A stretch of DNA of 29,486 nucleotides, taken from assembly GCA_018815145.1 (NCBI GenBank), contig JAHIYL010000273.1, positions 1 to 29,486 of the forward strand, written 5' to 3'. The notes under the pieces were generated by a model. It was not told where the DNA came from. It did not search any database and worked only from the letters and a program-made list of their open reading frames with translations. Source of the stretch: Nanobdellota archaeon (lineage in GTDB: Archaea > Nanobdellota > Nanobdellia > Woesearchaeales > GW2011-AR15). A program made the translations under genes and the position numbers. Position 1 is the first letter of the stretch, and each line of letters opens with the position of its first letter. Positions 1 through 8,379 of the stretch are shown one piece after another.

Positions 1-1257
1 AACATCACCAAAAATAATGCGTATGAAACCCTTAAAAAAACCGATGTAGTGATTGTGATTGCAGGAGTCCATGTCCCAGGAAAATACCTGTCTGCATATC
101 CCGGTACTGTAAAAGAAGCAGTTGATATCTTGAAAAGAACTGGAGCCAACTTCAAAAAAATTCTGACAGGACCTGCGGCAACTGGATTTGGAAGCCAGGT
201 TGAAGGTGGAAAATTATCAGAAAACACTGATCTCTCTTTTTTTGATGAAGTAATCCCTGACTATGTGCATGACTACAGAAAAGTTGCCAAAGCATCTGTT
301 GCAGGTGCAGAAATTGTCAAAGAGATACCATGGGAGACTATTGCTGAAATCGAAACTGCACGAGGATGCCGGAAAAGTACTGCCTGCAGTTTCTGCACTG
401 AGCCTATGAAAAATCGATTTGAATTAAGAGAGTCTGATGACATCATAAGAGAAGTGATAGCATTGAATAAGTCAGGTGTGAAGCATTTTCGGCTTGGAAA
501 ACAATCTGATTTCTTTTCCTGGAATTTGAAAGATATGGAAAAAATCCTTAAGACAATCAGGGAAAAATGCTGCATAGAGACTCTTCACATCGACAACTGT
601 GACCCTGCGTACATCACTGGAGAAAAGGTAAAACTGATCGTCAGATACTGTACAGACGGAAATGTTGCTGCACTGGGTATCGAGAGCTTTGACGAGGTCG
701 TGGCAGGAGAAAATCATCTAAATTCAACACCAGAATCTGCAATGAGAGCGATTCGCATGATAAATGAATATGGAAGAGAATACGGGCCCTCCGGTATGCC
801 AAAATTTGCACCAGGACTTAATCTTCTGTTCGGACTCATCGGAGAAACAAAAGATACACATAGAAAAAATATGGAATATCTGCAAAAAATCCTAGATGAA
901 AATCTCTTCCTACGAAGAATAAACATCCGTCAGGTTGCAGTATATCCCGGAACGACACTTTATGATAGTATCAAGAACAAATATATAAAAAAAAACAAGA
1001 AATATTATTGGAAATGGAGAAATGAGATACGGCAGAAAATTGACTTCATGATGCTGAAAAGAATTGTCCCAATTGGCCACATCATGAAAAAAGTCCGGAT
1101 GGAAATCTATGATGGAAATACTACGTTTGGCAGACAGATGGGAACCTATCCTCTGATTGTCGGTGTGAAAAAAAGGCTTGAGCTGGGAAAATATTATGAA
1201 ATAAGGGTCACAGCCCACATGCTTAGAAGCATAACCGGAGAGATTGTTGAGAATTGA
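1..1257 (+). CDS. Radical SAM protein, COG1031-like, 5'-truncated by the window edge
   Basis: The frame is open from base 1 with no stop. A GTG codon at 49 could start it, but the residues before it (ending in a hydrophobic TDVVIVIAG strand) continue the fold, so I read this as the 3' part of a gene entering from the left. The cluster motif is GCRKSTACSFCTEP, with a C-x6-C-x2-C spacing followed by TEP, as I recall for archaeal COG1031 Fe-S oxidoreductases; a PGTTLY motif and a TRAM-like end (VGVKKRLELGKYYEIRV) follow. As I recall, COG1031 proteins usually continue into a helix-hairpin-helix after RSITG. This one stops eight residues after RSITG begins, so that domain is absent. The substrate is unknown. 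Radical SAM is firm; the subfamily is moderately sure. Confidence 0.8.
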   Translation, partial: NITKNNAYETLKKTDVVIVIAGVHVPGKYLSAYPGTVKEAVDILKRTGANFKKILTGPAATGFGSQVEGGKLSENTDLSFFDEVIPDYVHDYRKVAKASVAGAEIVKEIPWETIAEIETARGCRKSTACSFCTEPMKNRFELRESDDIIREVIALNKSGVKHFRLGKQSDFFSWNLKDMEKILKTIREKCCIETLHIDNCDPAYITGEKVKLIVRYCTDGNVAALGIESFDEVVAGENHLNSTPESAMRAIRMINEYGREYGPSGMPKFAPGLNLLFGLIGETKDTHRKNMEYLQKILDENLFLRRINIRQVAVYPGTTLYDSIKNKYIKKNKKYYWKWRNEIRQKIDFMMLKRIVPIGHIMKKVRMEIYDGNTTFGRQMGTYPLIVGVKKRLELGKYYEIRVTAHMLRSITGEIVEN

Positions 1258-1301
1258 GAAGAATTTTTTTAAATTGTCTTTAAAAATTTTTCATAATTAA
1301 G

Positions 1302-2048
1302 ATGAAATTAAAGATTGCTTCAATCAATATATGGGGTCTTCCATGGCCGTTTTCTGTTGATAAGGAAAAAAGGCTTAAACGACTTGCAGACTTGATTATG
1401 AATGAAAGCCTGACAATAATTGCTCTCCAAGAGATTTGGCTCAATTGGGACATTAATGCATTAAAAAAAAAGCTTACAGGATATTATTTTTATTCTTCCC
1501 ATAATGCATTATTTAATCCCTCAGGTCTATTATACATTTCCAAAATTCCGTTGAAAAAAATTCGATATCATCCTTTTCCTTCAAAAAAAGGCTTTTTTGT
1601 TCCGTATTTTGGAGACAATCCTGAATTCCCGTCCAAAAAAGGTATATTAATCTCAAAAATGATGATAGATTCAAAACTAATCATTTTGATCAATACTCAT
1701 CTCACTCATTCCAGTGACCCGTCAAAATCAAAGATTATGCAAAATCAAATGAAGTTTTTGTTAAAATTCTTAAATAATAATCCATCCTTAATATTTGGAG
1801 ATTTTAATATAATAAATATCAATGATATTCCCTTACCTAAAGATATTAAGATAATCTCAAAATCAGACAGTCCAACAAGAAGCTTGGACAGCCATTACAG
1901 CAGAAAACTGTTTAATAAGTTTGAAAAAATTAATAAGGTATGCGACCTTATTCTGTCAAATTTTAAGACTAAAATAATTGAAAAAAAAATATTATATGCC
2001 CCACAGATTTCAGACCACTGTCCAGTTATCATGGAAATTGAAATCTAA
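1302..2048 (+). CDS. Endonuclease/exonuclease/phosphatase-fold protein
   Basis: 248 residues. The family signatures appear in order: KIASINIWGL with the metal-site Asn near the N-terminus, LQEIW with the metal-binding Glu, THLTH, GDFNI in the middle, and SDHCPV near the C-terminus carrying the catalytic Asp-His pair. The fold covers AP endonucleases, sphingomyelinase-like and phosphoinositide phosphatases; the substrate cannot be read from sequence. There is no signal peptide. The ATG follows an AT-rich segment with a TTTAAAAA box about 20 bases upstream, suggesting a near-leaderless transcript. Its stop overlaps the convergent VWA gene by 4 bases. Confidence 0.85.
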   Translation: MKLKIASINIWGLPWPFSVDKEKRLKRLADLIMNESLTIIALQEIWLNWDINALKKKLTGYYFYSSHNALFNPSGLLYISKIPLKKIRYHPFPSKKGFFVPYFGDNPEFPSKKGILISKMMIDSKLIILINTHLTHSSDPSKSKIMQNQMKFLLKFLNNNPSLIFGDFNIININDIPLPKDIKIISKSDSPTRSLDSHYSRKLFNKFEKINKVCDLILSNFKTKIIEKKILYAPQISDHCPVIMEIEI

Positions 2049-2995
2049 GGCACTGCCCTATACTTAGTATTGACCATCCCCCACTCCAGAAATAAAAGAA
2101 CAAGACCAATCAAAACTAGGCCAAACCTGAAATCTATTGAAAGATAGCCTTCATTCTTTATTGTTGCAATCTCTGCAAATGCAATCTCCAGTTCTTCACT
2201 ATCTCTTGCCTCATAAAATTTGCCACCTGTCTCATCAGCGATCTTCTGCAATGTATCCCTGTCATAAGCTGCACCAAGGTCCATAGGAAGATAACCTACT
2301 TTTCCGGCATCTGTACCTATGCCGATTGTGTGAACAATAACATGATTCTCTTTTGCATAAAAAATCCCTGCATCTATTGAATCCTCAACAAACACACCTG
2401 TTGTCTGTGAGCCATCCGTCAGGAGTATGATGGCTTTAGCTTTTCTTCCGGAAAGAAGCACATTGACACCTGTAATGATTGCTGAACCAATGTCTGTCCC
2501 TCCGGCTGGGGTGATCTCCAATGAATCGATCTCTGACTTGACCTTTCCCAGATCTGCTGACAATATCAGTTTTACAAGTGAGACTCCGGAAAATGAGATG
2601 ACTGCCACATTTGTGCTTGAATCAAGATTATCTATGAACTTTGCAGCAGCAGATTTTGCTGCGCGAAACCTGTCTGGTGACAGATCCTCTGCAAGCATGC
2701 TCGCACTGGTGTCGATTGCCAATGAAAAATCATTGTAGTTCTCATCACCTTTGTACCAAAGCACAGGACCCGCACTGCTCATGATGAACAGGAAGAGCAC
2801 AAACATCCTTAACACCAGCTGCCAGATATTTTTTGTGATCATCCTGGACCCGGTGACTCTTTTCATCGCTTCAAAATTTGCAAATTTCATCGCCTTTCTC
2901 CTGACATGCTTCATGAAATAGAAATGTGAAAAATAGAGCAAAGGAAGACTCAGGAGAAGCACAAGATAATATGGGTGGTCAAAAACTAGTTCCAT
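2045..2995 (-). CDS. BatA-like membrane protein with VWA domain
   Basis: 316 residues. Two hydrophobic segments (about 9-28 and 60-82) precede a von Willebrand factor A domain with the MIDAS signature DTSAS at 95-99 and LLTDG further on, and a third membrane segment closes the C-terminus (about 292-312). This is the BatA/aerotolerance architecture, with the VWA domain outside the membrane. Its start directly abuts the DUF58 stop, so the two are translated together. MoxR-DUF58-VWA sets are generally viewed as chaperone-like modules that mature or insert metal-dependent or envelope proteins. The target is not known, but the neighbouring large surface proteins are candidates. Confidence 0.88.
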   Translation of the reverse strand: MELVFDHPYYLVLLLSLPLLYFSHFYFMKHVRRKAMKFANFEAMKRVTGSRMITKNIWQLVLRMFVLFLFIMSSAGPVLWYKGDENYNDFSLAIDTSASMLAEDLSPDRFRAAKSAAAKFIDNLDSSTNVAVISFSGVSLVKLILSADLGKVKSEIDSLEITPAGGTDIGSAIITGVNVLLSGRKAKAIILLTDGSQTTGVFVEDSIDAGIFYAKENHVIVHTIGIGTDAGKVGYLPMDLGAAYDRDTLQKIADETGGKFYEARDSEELEIAFAEIATIKNEGYLSIDFRFGLVLIGLVLLFLEWGMVNTKYRAVP

Positions 2996-3883
2996 CTACC
3001 TATCTCCTCTTTTTTTGATGAATTTCAGGACAGAATCTGTAAATATGCTGTCTGTGGACAAGAACAGAAAATCTGATTTCAAGAGAGTGAACTTTCTTCG
3101 CAGCAGCACCTCTTCCTCACTTGTCTCCTTCGCATACATCTCTGCATATTCACCTGAATCAATGTAGATCTTCTCATCTGAATAAGGATCCTGCAGAACA
3201 TACTGCCCTCCCTCTTTTGGAAGCTGCCTGTCGCGCGGATCGCGGATAACAATCCCTATCAATTCAAATTTATGAGAAAGTATCTGAAGATATTTATACC
3301 AATTCTTCTTCAGTCCGATGAAGTCTGATACAACTATCACGAGCGCTTTCTGCTTCAGAAAGGACAATAAAAATTTTATCCCTTCCTCAAGATCAAAATC
3401 TCCTCCATAATTATTGACATTCTGAAGCTCTTTCAAGAGATAATGATATTGCTTCTTCCCCAATTGAGGAGCAAGCTTGCATACCAGCTTATTGTTCAGC
3501 ATGGCAAAACCAAGACCCGCTCCGGCCTCAGTCACACCAAATGCCAATGTTGAGACAAGCTCTGCTGCATATTCACATTTTAATTTATCAGTGCTGGTGA
3601 AAAGCATACTGTCAGAGACATCTATAAGAAAAAAAACATCATAGTTCTTTTCTACATTGAACTCCCTTATCAGTAGTTTTGATGTGCGCAGTGATGCTCT
3701 CCAGTCTATCCGTGAAGCATCATCTTCCGGAGTAAAATGCCTGTAACCTTCAAATTCAAAACCTTTTCCCTTGAATGATGTCAGAAGATTTCCGGTGACC
3801 ACATTAAGTATCTTTCTCTTTGCAGAAAAGTCAAGCTCGTGCAGCTTTGGTAATAAATCAGCTTTGAATTCCTTTAATTGCAT
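2996..3883 (-). CDS. DUF58 domain protein
   Basis: 295 residues. The DUF58 hallmark GYRHFTPEDDASRIDWRAS spans about 47-64, followed by a VWA-like core starting FFLIDVSDSM (DVSDSM at 88-93). No membrane segment is visible, so it is probably cytosolic or peripheral. It lies between moxR and the VWA gene in the usual order. A GAGGAT box sits close before its ATG, and a TATA-like AATTATAAATAG lies in the 131-base gap after moxR, so the DUF58-VWA pair may have its own promoter. Function is inferred only from the MoxR association. Confidence 0.88.
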   Translation of the reverse strand: MQLKEFKADLLPKLHELDFSAKRKILNVVTGNLLTSFKGKGFEFEGYRHFTPEDDASRIDWRASLRTSKLLIREFNVEKNYDVFFLIDVSDSMLFTSTDKLKCEYAAELVSTLAFGVTEAGAGLGFAMLNNKLVCKLAPQLGKKQYHYLLKELQNVNNYGGDFDLEEGIKFLLSFLKQKALVIVVSDFIGLKKNWYKYLQILSHKFELIGIVIRDPRDRQLPKEGGQYVLQDPYSDEKIYIDSGEYAEMYAKETSEEEVLLRRKFTLLKSDFLFLSTDSIFTDSVLKFIKKRGDR

Positions 3884-4014
3884 CTATAATCCTCTTTTTG
3901 TACTTATTGCTTAATATGGATAAGAGAATTATAAATAGTTTGCGGTTTTGAAGAGAGAGAACAATCTTCATTCATGAAATATGATTTAAACGAATATTAG
4001 AAAAATACATCACT

Positions 4015-5394
4015 TCAGGTTATCGGCACCTTATCAAGAATCTCCTGGATAATATCATTTGTGCTTATATCTTCTGCCTGACCTTCATAATTCAGGCTCA
4101 GCCTGTGCCTCAATACTTTTGGTGCTACATATTTGACATCAAAAGGAGTAACAAATGTCCTGCCTGTAATAACTGCATGGGCTTTTGCGGCAATGAAAAG
4201 TCCGATGGATGACCTTGGTGAAGCGCCATATTCAATATATTTTCCAAGCTTTATCTTGTAATTGTCTGGATGTCTTGTAGCATCTGAGATCCTGACAAGA
4301 TATTTTTCAATCTTCGGATCCAGATAAATCTCTTTTACGCTCTCCTGCACCTCCAGGATTACATCGGGTGACAATATTGGTTGAAGATCAAATTTGGAAA
4401 ATTTATACAGTGTCATGTTCTTGTGAAGTATCTCAACTTCTTCTTCAACCGAAGGATATGTCATAATCAATTTATAGAGGAACCTGTCCACCTGCGCTTC
4501 AGGAAGCGGATATGTTCCCATCTGTTCAACCGGATTCTGCGTCGCCATAACAAAGAAGGGTGACGGAAGAGGATAGCTCGTCTTACCAATAGTTACCTGA
4601 TGCTCCTGCATTCCTTCAAGAAGAGCTGACTGGACTTTTGGCGGTGCCCTGTTGATCTCATCTCCCAGGACAAAATTTGCAAAGATTGGTCCTTTGACTG
4701 TGTAGAATCCCCTGTTTTCATCATATGTTGTTATTCCGATAATGTCTGATGGCAGAAGATCAGGTGTAAATTGGATCCTGGAAAATTTACAGCCTGTGAC
4801 AGTTGCCAGGCTTTTGACAAGCAGTGTCTTTGCAATGCCGGGAATACCCTCAACAAGACAGTTTCCATGACATATCAATGCTTCTAAGAATGATTCAAGG
4901 ACTTCAGCCTGACCTACAACAACTTTACCTACCTCCTTTTTCACCTTTTCAAACAATATCTGATAAGTCTTGACCTTCTGTTCAAATTTTTTTCCGGAAA
5001 GATGGGTAATGGTCATGATCTGTGGTTTTTTCCTGAAAGTCCCAACCGAATCTTCCTCAGGTAGTTCTGTCAGGTCCTTGTCAGAATCAACATCCCCATT
5101 GTCACTGATGTCTTCGACTTCTGAATGCACTTTTTCATCGGATTCTTCTGCATTTGCATAATCAGACTTTTTGCTCCCTATGACCAGGTTTTCACTCTTA
5201 GGTTCATCAAGCTCCATTTCTTCTGCATCATTTTTTCCTATGACAGTATTTTCTGATCCAGACTCGTAATCATCCTGTTTTTTTCCGCCGATAAGAAGGT
5301 TCTCACTTTTTGATTCATCTGCGGCATCTTCAGATCTATCAACATTTTTCTTGCTTACGCCTTTCCTGCTATTTTTAGACTTAAGCTTTTGCAT
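4015..5394 (-). CDS. MoxR-family AAA+ ATPase with acidic repeat-bearing N-terminal tail
   Basis: 459 residues, longer than the roughly 310-330 usual for MoxR. The AAA+ core starts near 145: Walker A GIPGIAKT (183-190), Walker B FVLGDEINR (241-249), sensor 1 ATQNP (284-288), Arg-finger region VDRF (302-305) and a late ASPRS sensor-2 segment. The first 125 residues are acidic and low in complexity. They hold three copies of SEN-[LT]-[LV]-IG, at 30-36, 47-53 and 67-73, each followed by a Lys/Asp-rich stretch. This looks like a disordered tail with repeated docking motifs. A TATA box at 5416-5424 suggests a leaderless transcript from the ATG at 5394. MoxR is certain; the tail's role is unknown. 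Confidence 0.92.
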   Translation of the reverse strand: MQKLKSKNSRKGVSKKNVDRSEDAADESKSENLLIGGKKQDDYESGSENTVIGKNDAEEMELDEPKSENLVIGSKKSDYANAEESDEKVHSEVEDISDNGDVDSDKDLTELPEEDSVGTFRKKPQIMTITHLSGKKFEQKVKTYQILFEKVKKEVGKVVVGQAEVLESFLEALICHGNCLVEGIPGIAKTLLVKSLATVTGCKFSRIQFTPDLLPSDIIGITTYDENRGFYTVKGPIFANFVLGDEINRAPPKVQSALLEGMQEHQVTIGKTSYPLPSPFFVMATQNPVEQMGTYPLPEAQVDRFLYKLIMTYPSVEEEVEILHKNMTLYKFSKFDLQPILSPDVILEVQESVKEIYLDPKIEKYLVRISDATRHPDNYKIKLGKYIEYGASPRSSIGLFIAAKAHAVITGRTFVTPFDVKYVAPKVLRHRLSLNYEGQAEDISTNDIIQEILDKVPIT

Positions 5395-5553
5395 ATAGAA
5401 TAAAGTGAATTACTGATATAAATAGTTTATGTATTTAACGAGATATTTTCAATAATAATATGAACCAACAGCAGCATTCTTTGCCAAGTCTGGTAATTAT
5501 ATCAATTATTTTAGTAAAATTTATATAAGTATAGATAATAGATTTTCATTTAT
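5395..5553. promoter_or_regulatory. Divergent promoter between moxR and the coiled-coil gene
   Basis: On the minus strand, TATTTATAT (5416-5424) lies 22-30 bases before the moxR ATG. On the plus strand, AAATTTATATAA (5517-5528) lies about 26 bases before the ATG at 5554. Both spacings fit archaeal leaderless transcripts. No obvious operator repeat was seen. Confidence 0.6.
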
Positions 5554-8334
5554 ATGTTGTTCAAAAAAAAGAAGGTGAAAAAGGACAAGTCCAAGGAGTA
5601 CAGGAAAGAAGCAAAATTGAATATCCTTGAAGTCAAATCCTTGCTGGACGAAAATATTGAACTTAAAAAAGTACATCATAAGTTTGCAAAGTTGGTGAAA
5701 CGGTCTTTTTCTAAAATATTCAAAATCCATTATCAGTTCACCTATGAAGAGATGGCCGCTGACATACAGAAAAAAAGAATATCTCCTGAAACAAAAGAAA
5801 TCATAAAGCATATCTGCAACAATCTGAGTGAATTGGAATACAGCAATAAAAAGATAACATTAGAAAATTTGTATTCGATGATCTCTCTTTTTGAGACAGC
5901 AATTGAAATCAAGGACATCAAGCCTGAAAAAGCCAAACCTAATATCAAAATCCTTGGTTCATTGATAAAAAAGAAGGATAAAGAAAACATGAATTCCCTC
6001 GATGCTGATGAAATCAAGGCAAAAAAAAACAATGACAGGAATCTTTTTGCAAAGATCTTGAAGAAGAAAGAACATGAAAAGGAAGGGGGGAAAATGGTCC
6101 CTGACCCATTGGATGAGATATACTATGATCAGGCTAAAAAAAGTCCTAAGCAAAAAACAAAGAAAAATGGTTTTTTATCTCTTGACCTTCCGCCTCCGCC
6201 AAAATTCCCTTCTGAGGAAACAGAGCCCATTCTGCCGGAGATTCCTTTAAAAGAGGATATCCCAAATGACGAAAAAGAGAATGAACGTATAGGTACACCT
6301 AATAAGCAAGAATCAAATGATGAGAAAAAAGAAAAAAAAGGTATATTTGGGTTATTCACTAAAAAAAAAGAGACAGAAGCAGAAGACACTGTTCTTCCGG
6401 CCTTTGATGTGAATGAAGAAGATATCAAAAAGTATCCAATCAAAGAAGATTCATTTGAAGAATCAAACCTGTCCAAAGACAAATTACAGTCTAATATTGA
6501 TGTATTGCTCAAAAAGATAAGTACTGACAAAGTAGAACTGAATCAGGAATTCAGTGAAATGAAAAGAGAAAAGGAAAAGCTTCAAGAACATAAAATAAAG
6601 ATAGAAAAGCTTGAAAAAAGCCTTGTTTCCGGAAATGAAAAAAAAACATCAAAAAAGAATAAATCATCTAATAAAACTTCCTCACAAAGAAAAAAGCTTA
6701 CAAACCTCGAAAAATCTACTGAAAAAGATGAACATGGACTAAAGTCCAAGATTGAGGAAGTAAAGAAATTAAAAAATGAGGTTTCATCGCTGCACAGCAA
6801 TGTCAAAAAAAATGAAATAAGCCTGAAGAAAAAGGAAAAATCGCTTATCGACAAAGAAACACAATTAAATGAGATTAACAAGGAACTGTCACTAAATGAA
6901 TCAATGATCAAAGAGAAGGAAAAAAGCCTGCTTGAAAAAGAAAAGAAGATTGATGGCATAAAAAAGGAATTGGATGAACACAGCAAAAAGGCGAAAAATG
7001 AGATAAACAGCTTCAAAAAAGACCTTGAAGACAAGAAAAATAAATTCCTGATGATACAGAAGTATTTCAACCAGAGAGAAAACAGGCTTTCTGTCGAAGA
7101 GAAGACATTCCTTGAGTCAAAAAGGAAACATGTGAGGTTTCTAGATAATAAGATATTAAAATACAAAGAACTCCTGACAAAAGAGATGGAAAATAATGAA
7201 AAAACACTATCTGACTTGAAGCAGCAACAAAAAAACAACGAAAACGAATTTCGAGAGCTGCATATTGCCTATAAGGCACTGATAGAAGAAAAAAAGAATC
7301 TCGAAGAGGCTTCAACAAACAAGAAGAAACAGTTTGATACAATGGAAAAAGAGTTTTCTGACAAAGGTCCGACATTGGCAAAATACGCTAAAGAAATAAT
7401 GAATAGGGAAAACATTGTATTGAAAAAGGAACTGGAATTAAAAAGGATTGAATCAGATCTGACAAATCTGGGTACCATGATGAAGAAGATGCAGCATGAA
7501 GCAGAAATGAGAGATCTTGATATCAAAGACCTGACAAACAAGATTGAAAACAATAAGCTTCATCAGGAAATAGTAATCAAAAAAATCCGAGAAGCCAAAG
7601 CCGGTCTTTCCGGTAAATACAAAGAATTTCAGGATCTCCAAAATAACGTTGAGTCAAGGATCAGAAAGAAAAGACATGAACTAAAAAAAGCAGAGGAAAT
7701 CATCAAAAAAACTGAAAAAAAGCTTGAACATAAGAAAAAGAATGTTGATAAGTTCTATGAAGGCCTCAATTATGTCGGCGGAGAGATTTATGGTTCTGAA
7801 TATTATCTGAAAAATGATGAAGAGCTGCATATAAAAGAAATATCTGTCACAAAGCTAAATAAAAAGGATGATGATTTGACTTTAGAGATGGGAACACCCG
7901 GCCTTCTGGACATATATAGGATGCTAAATATTGCTAAGATAGCCCTTCATCATGGCAGGATCGATGAAGCAAAAAACCTATATATTAATATCAACGAGAC
8001 ATACTCAAATCTTCCTCCGGAAGAACAGGATGAGATCTATTATGATATACTCAAGATATACAAGCCTGAAGAAGGGGTAAAGGATCTTCCCAAACCCAAA
8101 CCGGCAGATTATGTGAATCAAAAACTAGAGAAGCTGAACAGTCAAGTCGAAAAGAAAAGTGATGATATGGCTTCTCTGATTGCAGGCTTCAAAAGCTGCG
8201 TCTCAAAGAATGATATGAATAATGCCAACTTAATCTACAATCAGATACAATTCAGTTACAGGATGCTTCCCCAATCTGAAAAAGATAAGCATTATAATGA
8301 CATAATCTCCCTTTATAGAAAAATCACTGCATAG
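5554..8334 (+). CDS. Large cytosolic coiled-coil protein sharing two domains with the neighbouring surface protein
   Basis: 926 residues with no signal peptide or membrane segment. A helical domain lies at about 20-112 (TYEEM, PETKE, ELEYSNKK, ENLYS). A charged linker (about 115-300) includes LDLPPPPKFP and repeated hydrophobic-plus-lysine motifs: SLIKKKDKE near 136, LFAKILKKKE near 164, IFGLFTKKKE near 264, and MLFKKKK at the N-terminus. A long coiled coil runs from about 305 to 750. Two similar TPR-like helical units end the protein, at about 784-834 and 870-925. The N-terminal domain and the TPR-like unit both recur in the cytosolic tail of the 727-residue surface protein. I infer a structural or scaffold role at the inner membrane face. 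No named family recognised. Confidence 0.85.
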   Translation: MLFKKKKVKKDKSKEYRKEAKLNILEVKSLLDENIELKKVHHKFAKLVKRSFSKIFKIHYQFTYEEMAADIQKKRISPETKEIIKHICNNLSELEYSNKKITLENLYSMISLFETAIEIKDIKPEKAKPNIKILGSLIKKKDKENMNSLDADEIKAKKNNDRNLFAKILKKKEHEKEGGKMVPDPLDEIYYDQAKKSPKQKTKKNGFLSLDLPPPPKFPSEETEPILPEIPLKEDIPNDEKENERIGTPNKQESNDEKKEKKGIFGLFTKKKETEAEDTVLPAFDVNEEDIKKYPIKEDSFEESNLSKDKLQSNIDVLLKKISTDKVELNQEFSEMKREKEKLQEHKIKIEKLEKSLVSGNEKKTSKKNKSSNKTSSQRKKLTNLEKSTEKDEHGLKSKIEEVKKLKNEVSSLHSNVKKNEISLKKKEKSLIDKETQLNEINKELSLNESMIKEKEKSLLEKEKKIDGIKKELDEHSKKAKNEINSFKKDLEDKKNKFLMIQKYFNQRENRLSVEEKTFLESKRKHVRFLDNKILKYKELLTKEMENNEKTLSDLKQQQKNNENEFRELHIAYKALIEEKKNLEEASTNKKKQFDTMEKEFSDKGPTLAKYAKEIMNRENIVLKKELELKRIESDLTNLGTMMKKMQHEAEMRDLDIKDLTNKIENNKLHQEIVIKKIREAKAGLSGKYKEFQDLQNNVESRIRKKRHELKKAEEIIKKTEKKLEHKKKNVDKFYEGLNYVGGEIYGSEYYLKNDEELHIKEISVTKLNKKDDDLTLEMGTPGLLDIYRMLNIAKIALHHGRIDEAKNLYININETYSNLPPEEQDEIYYDILKIYKPEEGVKDLPKPKPADYVNQKLEKLNSQVEKKSDDMASLIAGFKSCVSKNDMNNANLIYNQIQFSYRMLPQSEKDKHYNDIISLYRKITA

Positions 8335-8379
8335 TCAAATTTGGTAAGAATCGACAAATAGATCATTTCTCAAAGCCTC

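Noticed and set aside
5460..5528. 22-residue hydrophobic peptide in the moxR/coiled-coil gap
   Set aside because: It overlaps the TATA box of the next gene and has no ribosome site or other support.
6582..7238. 218-residue minus-strand frame rich in Phe and Ser
   Set aside because: Antisense of the Lys/Glu-rich coiled coil; AAA/GAA codons read backwards give such Phe/Ser runs.
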